From Papio anubis (Eukaryota > Chordata > Mammalia > Primates > Cercopithecidae): a stretch of 64,000 nucleotides of DNA. The stretch lies in the NCBI RefSeq assembly GCF_008728515.1, contig NC_044984.1, positions 90,939,181-91,003,180 of the forward strand, in the 5' to 3' direction. Both the position numbers and the translations under genes were made by a program. The stretch's first letter is position 1. Each line of letters starts with the position of its first letter. Shown here piece after piece: positions 44,950 to 56,799 of this stretch. The notes beneath the pieces were generated by a model. It did no database searches, was not told where the DNA came from, and saw only the letters and a list, made by a program, of their open reading frames with translations.

Positions 44950-46340
44950 TAGTAATATTTTGGTTATTGGCTAAAATTAATACTTTAAAATAATGCTAAA
45001 AAAAGCTTTCCTAATTTATTGACTTTAAAAAATCTGTAATGAATGTTAAAAAATGTTTGAAATGTCTTTTTGGCCATTGAGCACTATGATCATGTTTTTT
45101 CTCATTTAATTTATGGATATATTAAATTATATTTATATACTTCCTAATATTAAACTGTCCTTGCATTCCTGGGAAAAAGACAATATTATTACAGTTCATT
45201 ATTTTGTTAGTATATTGTTAGAGTAAATGTATTAGTGTTTTATGTATTTTATGTAAGATGTTTGCATTTGCATTTGTGAAATGACTGGTCTGTGTTTTTA
45301 TGTGTAGTCATTTTTCAGACTGTTATTGAAGTTAAAATAGTTTTGTAACATTATTTGAGATGATATCTGTTTCTCTCTGTATTTGGAAACATTTAAAATG
45401 GCATAGGAATGATCAGTTCTTTGAGATTTAAAGTATTTCGTTTATGAACTCATTTGAGCCTGACACTTTTATATGAAACAATTTTTGGATAACATTTCCA
45501 GTTTCTTTGAACATTATTATTTCTGTATTTAGGTTCCTGCTTTTTGAGTCAGTTTGCTGATTTTGTATTTTCATCCCTAATGACTAATGACTTTGAACAT
45601 CTTTTCATGTGCTTATTGGCTATTTGTGTCTTTTCTGGAGAAATGTGTATTCAGATTCTTTGCCTATATTTTAAAGGAGTTATTTCCCTTTTTATTATTG
45701 AGTTATAACAATTCTCAGTTATAACAGTGCATATAAGTGCTGAATACAAGTCTTTTATCAGATACATGATTTGAAAGCATTTTCTCCCATTCTGTAGGCT
45801 GTCTTTTCACTTTCTTGATGGTATCCTTTGAAACACAAATGTTTTTGATTTTGATGAAGTCTACCTTATCTACTTTTTCCTTTGTCAGTGTGCTTTTGGT
45901 GTTCCAGAACACTTAAAATGAAAGAGTAATAATAATAATAATTCTGATATGGCAAAACAGAATGTTCCAGAGTGCTTAAAGTGAAAGAAAGAGGAGGAAT
46001 AGTAGTAATCATAATCATAATGTCTAACACTTATTGACTGCTTACTTGGTTCCAAATACTAAGCATTTTAAATGCATCATTGTATTGAATCTTCCAAACA
46101 CCGTTGCGTAACTCAAGGTCACAAAGATCTGGTCATATGTTTTCTTCTAAGAGTTTTATAATCTTAGCTCTTTCATCTGAATGTATACTTCATTTTAAGT
46201 TAATATTTGTCTATGGTGTGAAGTGGGAGTTGAACTTTATTCTTTTGCATATAGTGTTCAATTGTCCCAGCAGCATTTGTTGAAAAGACTATTCTTTCTT
46301 TATCAACACTTCAATTTTAATCATTACATGGGTTTTTACT
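44950..46340 (-). mobile_element. L1, minus orientation, degraded
   Basis: The plus strand reads as the reverse complement of L1: ccttgcattcctgggaaaa (ORF2), then cttttcatgtgcttattgg, ttctcccattctgtaggc and tttgaaacacaaatgtttt (3' UTR region of L1M type). Confidence 0.7.
45900..46010. repeat. Local tandem duplication of about 65 bases
   Basis: The gttccagaacacttaaaatg block (45900) and the gttccagagtgcttaaagtg block (about 45964) are diverged neighbours, each followed by an (AAT)/(AGT)-rich run. Confidence 0.7.
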
Positions 46341-47048
46341 TAGAGCTCAGTTTGAGTCTTTGCCTTTTAATTTAATTTAAAAGGAAGTGTAACCCATTTA
46401 CATGTATTATTATTATTGCTTATGTATTTAATCCTACTTTTGAAATGTTATTTAGGTCTGATTTTTATATTTCTCTTTTGTTTTATGTGTCATCTCTCTG
46501 TGCATAACCTTTTTAAAAAGTGGATGCCTTTCCGTCAGCCTCATGGAATGTATTTTTTTTTTATTTTATTTCTTCTTGCTGATAGAAAGAAACTCTCAAT
46601 AATATTTATTTCATAAACCACATATACCAATATTCTTATTATTTGAGAGTCACACTTTAGCTGAATTAGGGTAGGTGTGTAATTCATCAGCATAAATGCA
46701 GATGATTGTGGTATGAACCTTTTAGGGAAAATGAAATATGATGGTAGATATTCAGAAGGTTCAATTTAGAAATGTAATGTCTCATATTCATGTATGATAA
46801 TAATGATAAACATATAAGATATATAAATATAATGCCATTGGTGATCATGATTAACCTTATTTAGTAGGCATCTTTTACTTTTGCAAAATCATTAAATAGT
46901 TGAAATATATATGTATATATTTGAGCCTCTGAGGCTTGAAAAACTGCATATAAAAAGATAACATTGTTTAACATCACTAGAATTCTATAAATGTAAATAA
47001 AGTTCAAGCTCTTGACATGTATTTTTCTATTTTCATATTTCATTATAG

Positions 47049-47225
47049 GAAGCATGTTCTTTAATTGAAAGGATTGAAGCTGAACAAAATGCCCTATATT
47101 CCTATCAGAAATATTTGGAAAGTTCAAAAAGAAAGAAAAGCAGAGTCCCTCCTCCACCTATCCTGCTGTCTCGAACTCATTGTTCTGTGACACTCAAACC
47201 TGCTCCATTTACTTCAGAGGTTAAG
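47049..47225 (+). CDS. CFAP54: CFAP54 coding exon 11 of window: helix then start of FN3-like module
   Basis: The acceptor ttttcatatttcattatag is followed by 59 codons in phase 0. The first part, EACSLIERIEAEQNALYSYQ, is a coiled-coil-like helix. It is followed by a basic stretch (SSKRKKSR), then PPPP and ILLSRTHCSVTLKPAPF, which looks like the A and B strands of a fibronectin type III fold. The donor is aag|gtatgg. Length is a multiple of three. Together with the next two exons, also multiples of three and phase 0 at both ends, it encodes one module. Confidence 0.88.
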
Positions 47226-47979
47226 GTATGGTGTCCAATATAATTTTTGCCTCATGCAAAGCAACATAAGTACTTTTATGACTACCACGATTCATACTTT
47301 GATTGCTTTTAGGAGCTGGATAGTCTTATTCATAAGCACTGAACACTGGATTAATACTCCAATGTCTTATCTATACTTAGTTTCTTCATGACATATTGCC
47401 CCTTATGCTGTTATATTTGTGATATGCTTTATATTGCATTGCTATACCCAAATATATTGTTAGGAGAAACAGTAGAGAAACACCTCCTTGTAAGTATCCT
47501 TGTCACCATGACACACCATATGCTGACATCCTCGTGTGCTCAAGATGGAAGTCTCACTTGAAGTGGAATCAGACATTTGAAGAGGGTAGAAGTTACTTCA
47601 GAGTCAATGATGGATATGAGGCAACAGAGTGTGGAAATTTGGAGGTGATGAGTCTAGAGGTTCTGCCCAAAGTCCTTCCAAGTAACTGTAGATTCTTTCA
47701 ACACAAACAAAGGACAACTCCAACCGCATTATAAACCATACATCTTTGTGCATTTATTGGAGGATGAACTTTTTCTCCCATCCCTCATACCTCAGAACTT
47801 GGCCTATATGTGACTAAAAGTTGAGATTAAGTTTCTTCACAAGAATTTGGTTCTAATTTATGTTTTACAAACTACACTTTCCTCTTTGGGATGATCAACA
47901 ACATGCTCTTTGATGTTACATAAAAATAAAGTTTTATCTTTGATTCTCTTTAGGATATTCTGCTTGAAGTTTTGTCAAC

Positions 47980-48165
47980 TTGGTATGGTAGAGAGAACAC
48001 AGGCTTTGGAGTCAGACAGATTTAGGTTTGTAATTCTAGCTCCAGCCTTTCCTGGAAGTCTGACCTTAGGAAAGCTAAATACATTTTCTGAGGGTTTTAC
48101 TTTTTTCATTTGTAAAGTGTGTTTACTGTGAAAATTAAATGAGATAATGTATAATATTCTTGGCA
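47980..48165 (+). mobile_element. MIR
   Basis: Pattern ggtatggtagagagaacac, ctttggagtcagacagat, gacatttgtaaagtg-like core and aattaaatgagataatgta. Confidence 0.65.
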
Positions 48166-48233
48166 TATTAACTGATATCTTTCCACTTAATTGTATTATA
48201 TGTAAGTAGTAAAGCTTACGCAAAACAAGTAAT

Positions 48234-48530
48234 GGGCTGAGTGCGGTGGCTCAAGCCTGTAATCCCAGTACTTTGGGAGGCTGAGGCAGGCAGATTACCT
48301 GAGGCCAGGGGTTTGAGACCATCCTGGCCAACATGGTGAAACCCCGTCCCTACTAAAAATACGAAAAGTTAGCTGGGCGTTTTGGTGGGCACCTGTAATC
48401 CCAGCTACTCAGGAGTCTGAGGCAGGAGAATTGCTTGAACCTGGGAGGTGGAGGTTGCAATGAGCTGAGATCACGCCACCACATTCCAGCCTGGGAGACA
48501 GAACGAAACACCATCTAAGAAAAAAAAAAA
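48234..48530 (+). mobile_element. Alu
   Basis: Full dimer with poly-A. A short target duplication aagtaat is at 48227-48233 and 48531-48537. It also has ggctcaagcctg, but is otherwise older than the AluY copies. Confidence 0.94.
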
Positions 48531-49724
48531 AAGTAATCAAGTGATGGACTGTGATTACATTATTTGGTGATATTTTTTGTGGATTCTGTCCAATGAGCAT
48601 TTATTGAGTGCCTATAGTTGTCAAGCTCTGTGCGAGGTAATTGAGGTATAAAGGTAAATATGGATTAAATGTGCTTGCATACTTTGAGGAGCTTCAGATG
48701 AATAGCAAATGGACATCAGTGAGAACTGATAACCACCTTCATAGTGCTTTATAATTGGGAGAGGAGGGGAATAGAAGTGACATTCATCTTATACCTAACT
48801 ATGCTATGATAGATGGATTATTGCTATTGATAGTGGTTTTAAAGTTAAACTTTGGATTTTTGGAATCTGTTTAAGAATAGAGCTTCACTGATTTTGGAAC
48901 ATTAGTACAGAACTAAGACCACATGCTTTACTAAGAGTTTTTATTTGCTTTTATTCAAATATTTGTATTTCTTTAAACAAAATCTTATTCTTTATGTACT
49001 TCAATTTAATGATTAGTTTATTTCATTTCATAATTCTTGGAAGTAGGAAGATATAAGAGTCTCATATTTGGTCTGTAGTTTTAGGACTCATCAATGAGCA
49101 CATTATAGGAAGTTTATGTGTATTATGTACATTTAGAATTCCAGGAAATTATCACCATCTGTTACCTTCTCATCAGCACTAGATGGTGCTATGGGCTTAA
49201 AGAAGTTTTCTGGTTTGAGGCTTCAGCCATCTTTTGTTTTCTCAAAATCTCTTGTTGAGGCATTTATTTCATTAAAATCTACTTTTGTAGCTGAAAATGC
49301 TAATGTTATTTATATTACATATAAACTCTTCTAAAGTTATTGCTGATTTGTTCATGATGTCTCTACCCTTATGTAGATTCTAATTACACATTGTTTCTTA
49401 GAGTTACACAAACTAATGTCTTCATCTGTGGAACAAAATAAAAACATAAAGCCTGCTTATAAAAATGCTTTTAGAGAGAATTTTACCCTCCAAATTCTGT
49501 TTTATATAATAGAACTTGGAGCAATAATGATGTAAGTCATAGAACATAGTCTTTCTGCCTTTTTTCTTCTTTGAAAAATAGTATCTTTTTGCATGGGAAA
49601 TCAAAGGAAGTTAGTTTTGCATTTTTTTTTTCTGAGATTCATCTTATTATTATTATTTTTTACCCTACCCTCCAGCTTCAGGTTCTTTCTGTGTTCTCTT
49701 TGTCCTGTTCTGCCTTTGACTAGC

Positions 49725-49930
49725 GCTTTTAAATCAGTTGTGCATATCACAATCACCTGAGAAATATTCTTTGAAAATACAAAGATTCAGAAATTTGCAT
49801 CAGAAATTCTAATTCATTGAAGCTAGATAGGCTTGGGTATCTGTGATTTACAAAAATGGTTGATTCTGTACAAATTTGTATTTTAAATAAGGATTCTGGA
49901 GCACAGTCAGTGTTGAGAACAACTTGTGTC
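49725..49930 (+). mobile_element. MER5-like hAT relic
   Basis: Pattern cacaatcacctgagaaat, agattcagaaatttgcat, cagtgttgagaacaac. Confidence 0.5.
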
Positions 49931-50659
49931 AATTGGACATGGTTAGTATTTTTCTGTTGACCTGGAGGAAGGAGTAGCAGGCACAAACTGTAAGAGGTAC
50001 TTGTATTTAGAGACAATTGTATTTTTTTTAGAGACAATTGTATTTTTCCTTCTTTCCAGCTTGCCTTGTAGTTTAGGAGTTGCCTCTGGGAAGAAGGTAA
50101 TGACACAGCTATCACCCCTACAACCCCCAGCAGTATGTCTTGTTCATAATACTACCCCGTCAGGTGTCACCTAGCTCCCTTTTTCTCTATGGGGAGAATA
50201 GTTCATTCCAATCTTCATTATCTTGACACCTCGGCAAAAGGATCATTGTCTAACTATTTAATCAAGGTTAAGTTTAGTTGTTTCTGTGGGATTTATATTT
50301 TGTGTTTGATTTATGTCTAATGTTTATATTTAAAGTATAAAATTAAACTAAATATAAAAATTATCAAAGTAATATCAAGTTTCAGAAAATATATAAATTG
50401 GAGAAAAAAAATGGACCCATTATCTACCTGTTATCTTACCATTTTATCATCCAAATCCTACTGCTATTCTTATTTAAGAATGTTTTCTTCCAGGCTTTTT
50501 CATATGTATTTTTTAATATTCTATTTAAAATACTATATTTTAGTATCTTGCTTCTCTTTCCACTTGCTTTTTTTGGTCATACATTGTCATGTAAAATATG
50601 AAATTCATTTGAGTATTAATCTTTTTTTTTTTTTTTTTAACATCAAGACTAAGTCATTT

Positions 50660-50850
50660 TAGGAGTCAACCCCTGCCACTCTCTGTCTGATCTTGGGCAG
50701 AGTTATTTAATATCTCTGCATCTCCATTTCCTGTGAAGCAAAATGATAATAGTAATCCCATATCATAGAGTTGTGCAAATTAGAAAATATCTGTAAATTC
50801 CCTAACAGTACTTAGCAGTAGGAACTGTTCAATTAATGGTGGTTAAAATA
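50660..50850 (+). mobile_element. MIR
   Basis: Pattern ctgatcttgggcagagtt, tctctgcatctccatttcc, aatagtaatcccatatcat, with a poly-T run just upstream (50622-50638). Confidence 0.65.
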
Positions 50851-51056
50851 ATTAATAATGAATAATATTTTAGTCTTGTCTCAGTAAACTAGCTAAGGTT
50901 ACTTGTACTCTTTAAAGATTAAACCTAAGTATATTTGTAAACTTTGATTTCATGTTTTAAAACTTGAATCATTACATTCTTATTTAGAAAAGTATTTTTT
51001 TGCTACATTGATGTAAAAGAATGCCTTTTAAACAGGCTCATTTTTCTCCTCGGCAG

Positions 51057-51149
51057 GTCTCCTGGTACTGTGTTTTGGGTTGCAAAGCAGAAGGAAGTTA
51101 TGGAAAAGTACGGCTAAACAATAATCATCTCCCAAATTCAGGAGAAGCG
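51057..51149 (+). CDS. CFAP54: CFAP54 coding exon 12 of window: middle of FN3-like module
   Basis: The acceptor is atttttctcctcggcag. Thirty-one codons read VSWYCVLGCKAEGSYGKVRL and on to NSGEA, ending at gcg|gtacgt. The V-S-W-x motif is the typical beta-strand with the core Trp seen in FN3 domains. Exon length is 93 bases, phase 0 at both ends. It is separated from exon 13 by only 233 bases. Confidence 0.88.
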
Positions 51150-51382
51150 GTACGTCAAATTAAATGTCAGGAAATCTTACTGAAGCCTTATTAATGATAA
51201 TTACATTTTTAAATGAAGTCATTGTTTTGGTGAATCTCTCTAAGTTCCACTTGAATCATAACTAAAATCCAACAGTGAAAGAAAGGTTTTTTTATTTAAA
51301 TAGAAGTTTTACTTAATTGTATTTTAAAAGTCATGTTATTTTAATTTTCCATGTATAACTTGAAATATATTTTTCTTAATAG
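51150..51382 (+). other. 233-bp intron between exons 12 and 13
   Basis: Short AT-rich intron with gtacgt at its start and ttttcttaatag at its end. No repeat recognised. Confidence 0.8.
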
Positions 51383-51568
51383 ATACCAGCTGATGGTAAA
51401 AGCATTTTTGAAGTGAAAGGTTTGGAAACCAATGAAAAGTATGTATTTGCAGTTGCTGCCTATTCTAGCAGTGGAAAGCTTGTCGGTGGTGCTATTGGGG
51501 AGACAACTAAACCAATTCTGGTTTATCCACCTCTTTCTACTATTACTGCTCGGATGTTCCTGACACAG
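51383..51568 (+). CDS. CFAP54: CFAP54 coding exon 13 of window: end of FN3-like module
   Basis: The acceptor tatatttttcttaatag is followed by 62 codons in phase 0. The segment FEVKGLETNEKYVFAVAAYS fits the FN3 pattern (hydrophobic, then L-x-P/T-x-x-x-Y-x-F-x-V-x-A strand), followed by GAIGETTKPI, the usual end of the fold. The tail VYPPLSTITARMFLTQ leads into exon 14. The donor cag|gtagaa has A rather than G at +5. Assignment of the fold is from pattern recognition. Confidence 0.89.
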
Positions 51569-51877
51569 GTAGAAGAGATTTCTGCTATTTTTTCCACTAT
51601 GTCTTTTTCCATTAAGCAGTTATGAAGTAATTTCTGATAGAAATAAAAATCACAGCAGATATTCTACAGCTCCTATAACACATATTTTCCATTGCTACAG
51701 TTTTGTCTCATAAAATATGAATCATTCCTTCTCTTCTTAGTAAATTTGCTTTTTGACAATAACATTTTTTTCCCTGGATTACAAATGTAACACATATATA
51801 TTAATTTTAGAAATGCTGGAAAATACTGAAATGCATAAAGAGGAAAATAAATGTTATCTGTTATCCTCTCATTCAGA

Positions 51878-52078
51878 GTAGCAGAGTTCTTCCCCTGGGG
51901 CAATTTTGTCAATGTCTGGAGAAATTTTCAGTTGTCACAAACTAGAGGGGTGCTAGTGGCATCTAGTGAGTAGAGGCTAGGGAGGCTGATAAACACCCTG
52001 CAATGTACAGGATAGCCCCCATAGCAAATAATTATCCAGCATAAAATGTCAGTGGTGTCAATATTGAGAAACCTTATT
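51878..52078 (+). mobile_element. MER20-like hAT relic
   Basis: Pattern gtcaatgtctggagaaat, ggtgctagtggcatctagtg, gtacaggatagcccccat, attgagaaacc. Confidence 0.7.
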
Positions 52079-52469
52079 CCAGAGATATCCTTTTATTTTT
52101 TGTGTATCTATCTGCCTATCTATTTATCTAGTTGATGAGTATATATATATACGCACACATGTGTATATGAATTTATGTACAATGTATAATTTAAATCATA
52201 GTATATATATTATTTTACATCCTGATATTTTCACTTAACATATAATTGACATTTCTCTATTCCATTAAGTATTCTTCCAAAACATAATTTTTAATGGTTC
52301 CATGGTATTGAATCTTATGGATATATAATAGTTTGCTAATTAAACATCTAGATACTTTCCAGTCTTTTGCTGTTATAAACAAAGCTATGATGCTCAACTT
52401 TGTTAGTAAATCTTTACCTACATCCATGATTACTTTCTTAGGGTAAATTTATAAAAGTAAAACTTCTGG

Positions 52470-52680
52470 ATCAGTAGAGGCAGAGAGACCTGAGTTCAAA
52501 TTCCAGCTCTTCACACTAGCCATGTGATAGTGGACAAGTAATTTTCATCTGTGAAGCAGGAGTAGCAGTAGTAGCTACTTCCCAGAGGTATAATGAGTAT
52601 TAAATGGAATTATGCCTGGCAAATATTTAATGGTAGCACTTATTGCACAGTAGGCACTGAATAAATAGTATTGTTTTTAG
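52470..52680 (+). mobile_element. MIR
   Basis: Pattern gacctgagttcaaattccag, gccatgtgatagtggac, ttcatctgtgaagcagg, ggcactgaataaatag. Confidence 0.7.
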
Positions 52681-54629
52681 TTAGGGATATGCTCATGAAT
52701 TAATGTTTTTTGTCAAAGTAGTTGTTGCCTGACTTAAAACATGTCACCAGTGAAGAGGATGCTAGGAAGAGTGACTCATTGACCTAGGTCTCAAGTATCT
52801 AATTTTAAGCCTATTGTTGGCTGTAGGCTGATGGCTTTTCTAAATTTTGTCATATTTCTATTCTATTTTTCTTTTAATAGTTGATTAGTATTATAAGCTA
52901 AGATCTTAGTGGCATTTTATGTCATATTTTTCAAAGAAAATTAAATTGAGAGAATTACTAGGATTTGTCTAGTATTGGTTTAGCGTGTCATACTGGCTCA
53001 TGGTTTTCTGATGTTTTGATATCTTTGGAATCTAATATATTCCCTAATTTGCAATGATGGAGTTATTGTGAGGACCTGAATATTTCATCAAGTCCTAATT
53101 TTTCTCCAGGGAGTGGTTTGACTCTTGGGCTTAATTTGGCAGAACTTTCATTGAAAGTTAATAAAACTAAGTCAGAGCTATACTGCTGGGATAATGAGAA
53201 GTGTCATAAAGTAATGACCTGTGTTTCTTTACTGACACTATATTTGCAGTTCTGTAGTTTATTTATGATAGTTTATGTGTATTCTGTCTTATAATGTTAA
53301 GTGGCTAAAGCAAAGCTTTCTCACTTATTAAACCTCCTTAATTTACAACTTAAGTGTAAGTTTTTAAGTTTCAGCAAGTTAATGTACCTCTATTTTGTAA
53401 GTGCAATCTAATTTTCATGAGAGTGGCTAGTTTCTAGTTTCAGGACAGTTCTTTTTCTTTAAAACATAGTATTATAAATATTTGATAGCAAAGCATGGAG
53501 ACATTCCACTAAGTGCCTGTGATTAACTTGGCTTTTGGGACTTTAGGTTGTACTTTTTACTCAGCATTATTCTGTAAATATTAATACAATCAAGTGAATC
53601 TGCACTAGGCTTTCCCTAAATGTGGGAGGCTATTAGTTTAGTGTATCTGGAAAGTTTTTTTGAGGAAACTTTTTGAATTATATATTTTCTGTGTCTATTT
53701 TCTCTTCTTTTTAGACTATTTCTTTTTATTCCTCCTCGTTAAGTAGAAAATGACTAGATAATATGATATAAATGTAGAAGAGTAGAAATCTGTGAGTAGG
53801 ATTCTGATCTTGACCTTGGAGACTGATTTTAGGCAAATTGTTTGGTCTCAATTTTCCTATCTGTAAAATGGATGTAAGACAAAACACCATATTCTAGTGA
53901 ATTGTTGAACTACTAAATCAAGTAGTGAGTGGGCACAATGGCTTACTGAGATAAGGAAAGGAGGAATATCATTTATTGAAAAACTACTGTATACCAGGCA
54001 CTTAAAATTTATTATTCCACTTACTATAATAACTCCATGAGGTGGTATGATTACTTTTATTTTATAGTTGAGGGAACAGATTAATTTAATTCTTCCTCTG
54101 CCAAACCCACTGTATCCCTAAAAGGGTATCTCAGGGAGGTTAAGAAATGTACCCAAGGTTGCTCAGGTAGCAGATGTCAAGCCTGACACTTGGCTCATGC
54201 CTTTCGACTGCTCTGTCCAGGTTCCAGGAAGTCACATATTGGACACCTAACATGTACCAAGTCTTCTAGAGCCTGCATCTCTCCAATCTGTTAAGTGACC
54301 CTCTGCTCCTTAGTGGGCTCCTCTTCTCTTTAACCCTCTTCCCTCCCTTTCACTGTCTTTACCTCTTCCTCTCTCAATTTCCTTTTTATTCTCTCCCTGT
54401 GTTGGTGTTAATCAGCAGGTCTTCATGATCTGTGTTGGCAGTAGAGTTTGATGTTGGAACATGAATGCTTTGTCAGCAATCACGATGGTGGCAGGTGAAG
54501 GGAAAATGAAGTTCACACGACTCCCACTTTGTATGTGAATTCATTAAAACCCATTATTAATCAAAACCCCTTTTATTAATAATGATTTGTCTTTTGTCTA
54601 TTTTATTTTTTATTCAAATAAAAAAAAAA

Positions 54630-54940
54630 GGCTCAGCATGGTGGCTCACGCCTGTAATCCCAGCACGTCGGGAAGCTGAGGGAGGCAGATTGCTTGAGCT
54701 CAGGAGTTCAAGACCAGCCTGGGCAACATGGTGAAACCCTGTCTCTATTAAAAATATGAAAATTAGCCAGACGTGGTGGCATGCACCTGTAATCCCAGCT
54801 ACTTAGGAGGCTGAGGCAGGAGGATTACTTGGGCCCAGGAGGTGGAGGTTGCACTGAGCCAAGATCATGCCACTGCATTTCAGCCTGGGTGACAGAGCGA
54901 GACCCTGTCTTAAAAACAACAACAACAACAAAAAAAAGAG
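54630..54940 (+). mobile_element. Alu
   Basis: Full dimer after an A-run, with an (AAC)n tail. Confidence 0.94.
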
Positions 54941-55476
54941 TTTTAACTCTTCTTTTTCCTCTCATCCTCTATCTGAATATTACCACTCTTTCCACTCATC
55001 TATTTATGGATGAATCATTTAGTCAATGTTTATCTTGTGCCAGGTTATATGCTAGATGTCATCACTTCATCCTTTGAAATATGTTTTTTTTTAAATCAAT
55101 GTCATTACGATGACAGTAATACTTGTTTAGATAATTCTGACTTATGGTTTCAGTTAAAACCCTGATTGCAAGTCATGGAACCAGCTCAGCTTGGGTAATG
55201 CAGCTAGGCCCTGGGAATGCAGCAAAGTCCAGGCAGCTCTAGGTCTCATACTTCTGGTTCTCCCTATATGTCTGCTTTCTTGTATTTTTCTCTAAACACT
55301 GGCTTTCATTACTTCTCCATCTTTGGAGGAAAGATGGCAGTTCCTGAGTTTTTATATATTACTCAATTTCAGCTATAAACGGAGATCAGCTGACTGGCCT
55401 CTAATTGTGGCTCCAAATTCCTGGGAAAGAGAATGTAATTGGTCCACCTAGCATAATAAAGAGTCTGATCTCTCCT

Positions 55477-55545
55477 TTTTTTTTTTTTTTTTGAGATGGT
55501 CTTACTCTGTTGCCAAGGCTGGAATGCCCTGATCTCATTTTTGGT
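55477..55545 (-). mobile_element. Truncated Alu
   Basis: Poly-T, then gagatggtcttactctgttg and aaggctggaatgc, after which the Alu text stops. Confidence 0.8.
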
Positions 55546-55575
55546 GTTTGACAGCTGACTTGTGACTTGTTTTTA

Positions 55576-56060
55576 TTTTTTATTGACTTATTTTTATTAT
55601 TTATTTATTTATTTTTCTTTGAGATGGAGTCTCACTCTATTGCCCAGGCTGGAGTGCGGTGGTGCGATTGTGGCTCACTGCAACCTCCGCCTCCCGAGGT
55701 CAAGCAGTTCTGCCTCAGCCTCCTTTGTAGCTGGGATTACAGGCGTGTGCCACCACACCTGGCTAATTTTTGTATTTTTAGAAGAGATAGATTTCATCAT
55801 GTTGGTTGAAAACCTTAGGGCTTTTGCTCTAACTGTTCCTTCTGCAAATGCTCTTACCCCAGAGAGCCATTCCATCATCTTCTTTAAGTTTCTGCTTAAA
55901 TCTCACCTTCCTTGATCACCCTATTTAATGTTGTAAACTATCTTCCATTCCCCCACTTCCCAGACCTAAGGCTGGTCTCGAACTCCTGACCTCAGGTGAT
56001 CTGCCCACATTGGCCTCCCAAAATGCTGGGATTACAGGCATGAGTCACAGCACCTGGCCA
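55576..56060 (-). mobile_element. Alu interrupted by an inverted insert
   Basis: Alu text runs to catgttggtt (55806), is interrupted by about 160 foreign bases, and resumes at gctggtctcgaactcctg (55971). A perfect 13-base target duplication (tgacttgttttta) at 55563-55575 and 56061-56073 encloses the whole, so the insert entered the Alu copy. Confidence 0.95.
55807..55959 (-). repeat. Inverted copy of 56918-57070 inside an Alu
   Basis: It aligns without gaps over 153 bases to the reverse complement of 56918-57070, with about 13 mismatches counted by eye. Long identical runs include cttttgctct and cttaaatctcaccttccttg. Confidence 0.92.
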
Positions 56061-56591
56061 TGACTTGTTTTTAAACCTTGCCCTTCTTTTTGCCTTTGGC
56101 CCCACATCTAGGCAGGATGATAAGAAGGCCTATGAGCTCCCCTTCTCATTTTGTGGCAGCAGGAAATTTAAACCTTCTAGTCAGCATGGACTTTCCCCAG
56201 TCCTATCTCTCAACTTCTATGAAGGCCCAACCTGCTTTCTCCCTCTGCTTTGCCCAAGCCAGTCCAGACAGGCTTGTGCCTGTCAAGCTTTCCCAAGAAG
56301 TCCCTTGTATAAGTAATATACTTTCTCTCAAATTTTCCTGCTGTGTGGAGTGTCATCAATCTTAACATCAGAACCAAACTTTGGATGGGGGCCCATCTTG
56401 CTTTGCAGGGGAGTCTCTAAAACACCCAGCTTGAGTCAGGCACTCACTCTGGCCCTGTCAACCCTGTTATAGTCTAGTACAACTGCTGGGTGTCCTTCTC
56501 TGTGGGTAGAGGGATATTATCAGGAAAAGAGGATTTTTAAATTAATTCGACACATTATCTGAGGGCTTACTCTGTGCCAGGCGTTGCCCAG

Positions 56592-56778
56592 GTTAGTGAC
56601 TCTAAAACTTAAGCGCACATAGGAATGACTTGGAGTACTGGTTGAGTAGATTGCTGGGTCCCACCGCCAGAGTTTATGATTCACTAGACCTGAGTTTGGG
56701 TCTGGGAATTTGCATTTCTAACAAGTTCCTGGGTGACGCTGATGGCCCAGGGACCATGCTTTGAGAACTGCTGTTCCA
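56592..56778 (+). mobile_element. MER5A-like hAT relic
   Basis: Pattern gtgactctaaaacttaag, ggtcccaccgccagag, gaatttgcatttctaacaag, ccatgctttgagaactg. Confidence 0.7.
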
Positions 56779-56799
56779 AGCAACATGAACAGAATGCCA

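Larger units (their letters stand above)
34990..47048 (+). other. 12-kb intron between exons 10 and 11
   Basis: It holds a partial Alu (35468), a solo MaLR LTR (36043-36421), a young AluY (36663-36956), an AluJ-like copy (40440-40735), a MIR (40990-41217), a split direct duplication (38305-40433), a MER5-like piece (about 43145-43330) and minus-strand L1 (about 44950-46340). The segments 41220-42700 and 43340-44900 show no named feature. Confidence 0.72.
47226..51056 (+). other. Intron between exons 11 and 12
   Basis: It contains two MIR-like pieces (about 47980-48165, 50660-50850), one Alu (48234-48530) and a MER5-like piece (about 49725-49930). It is otherwise AT-rich with no recognised feature, including 48540-49720. 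Confidence 0.72.

Noticed and set aside
55562..55915. Similar peptide in frames at 55562-55915 (plus) and 56962-57195 (minus), suggesting a protein repeat
   Set aside because: The similarity is at DNA level, caused by the inverted copy inside the Alu. The frames also read through Alu sequence, so there is no conserved protein.
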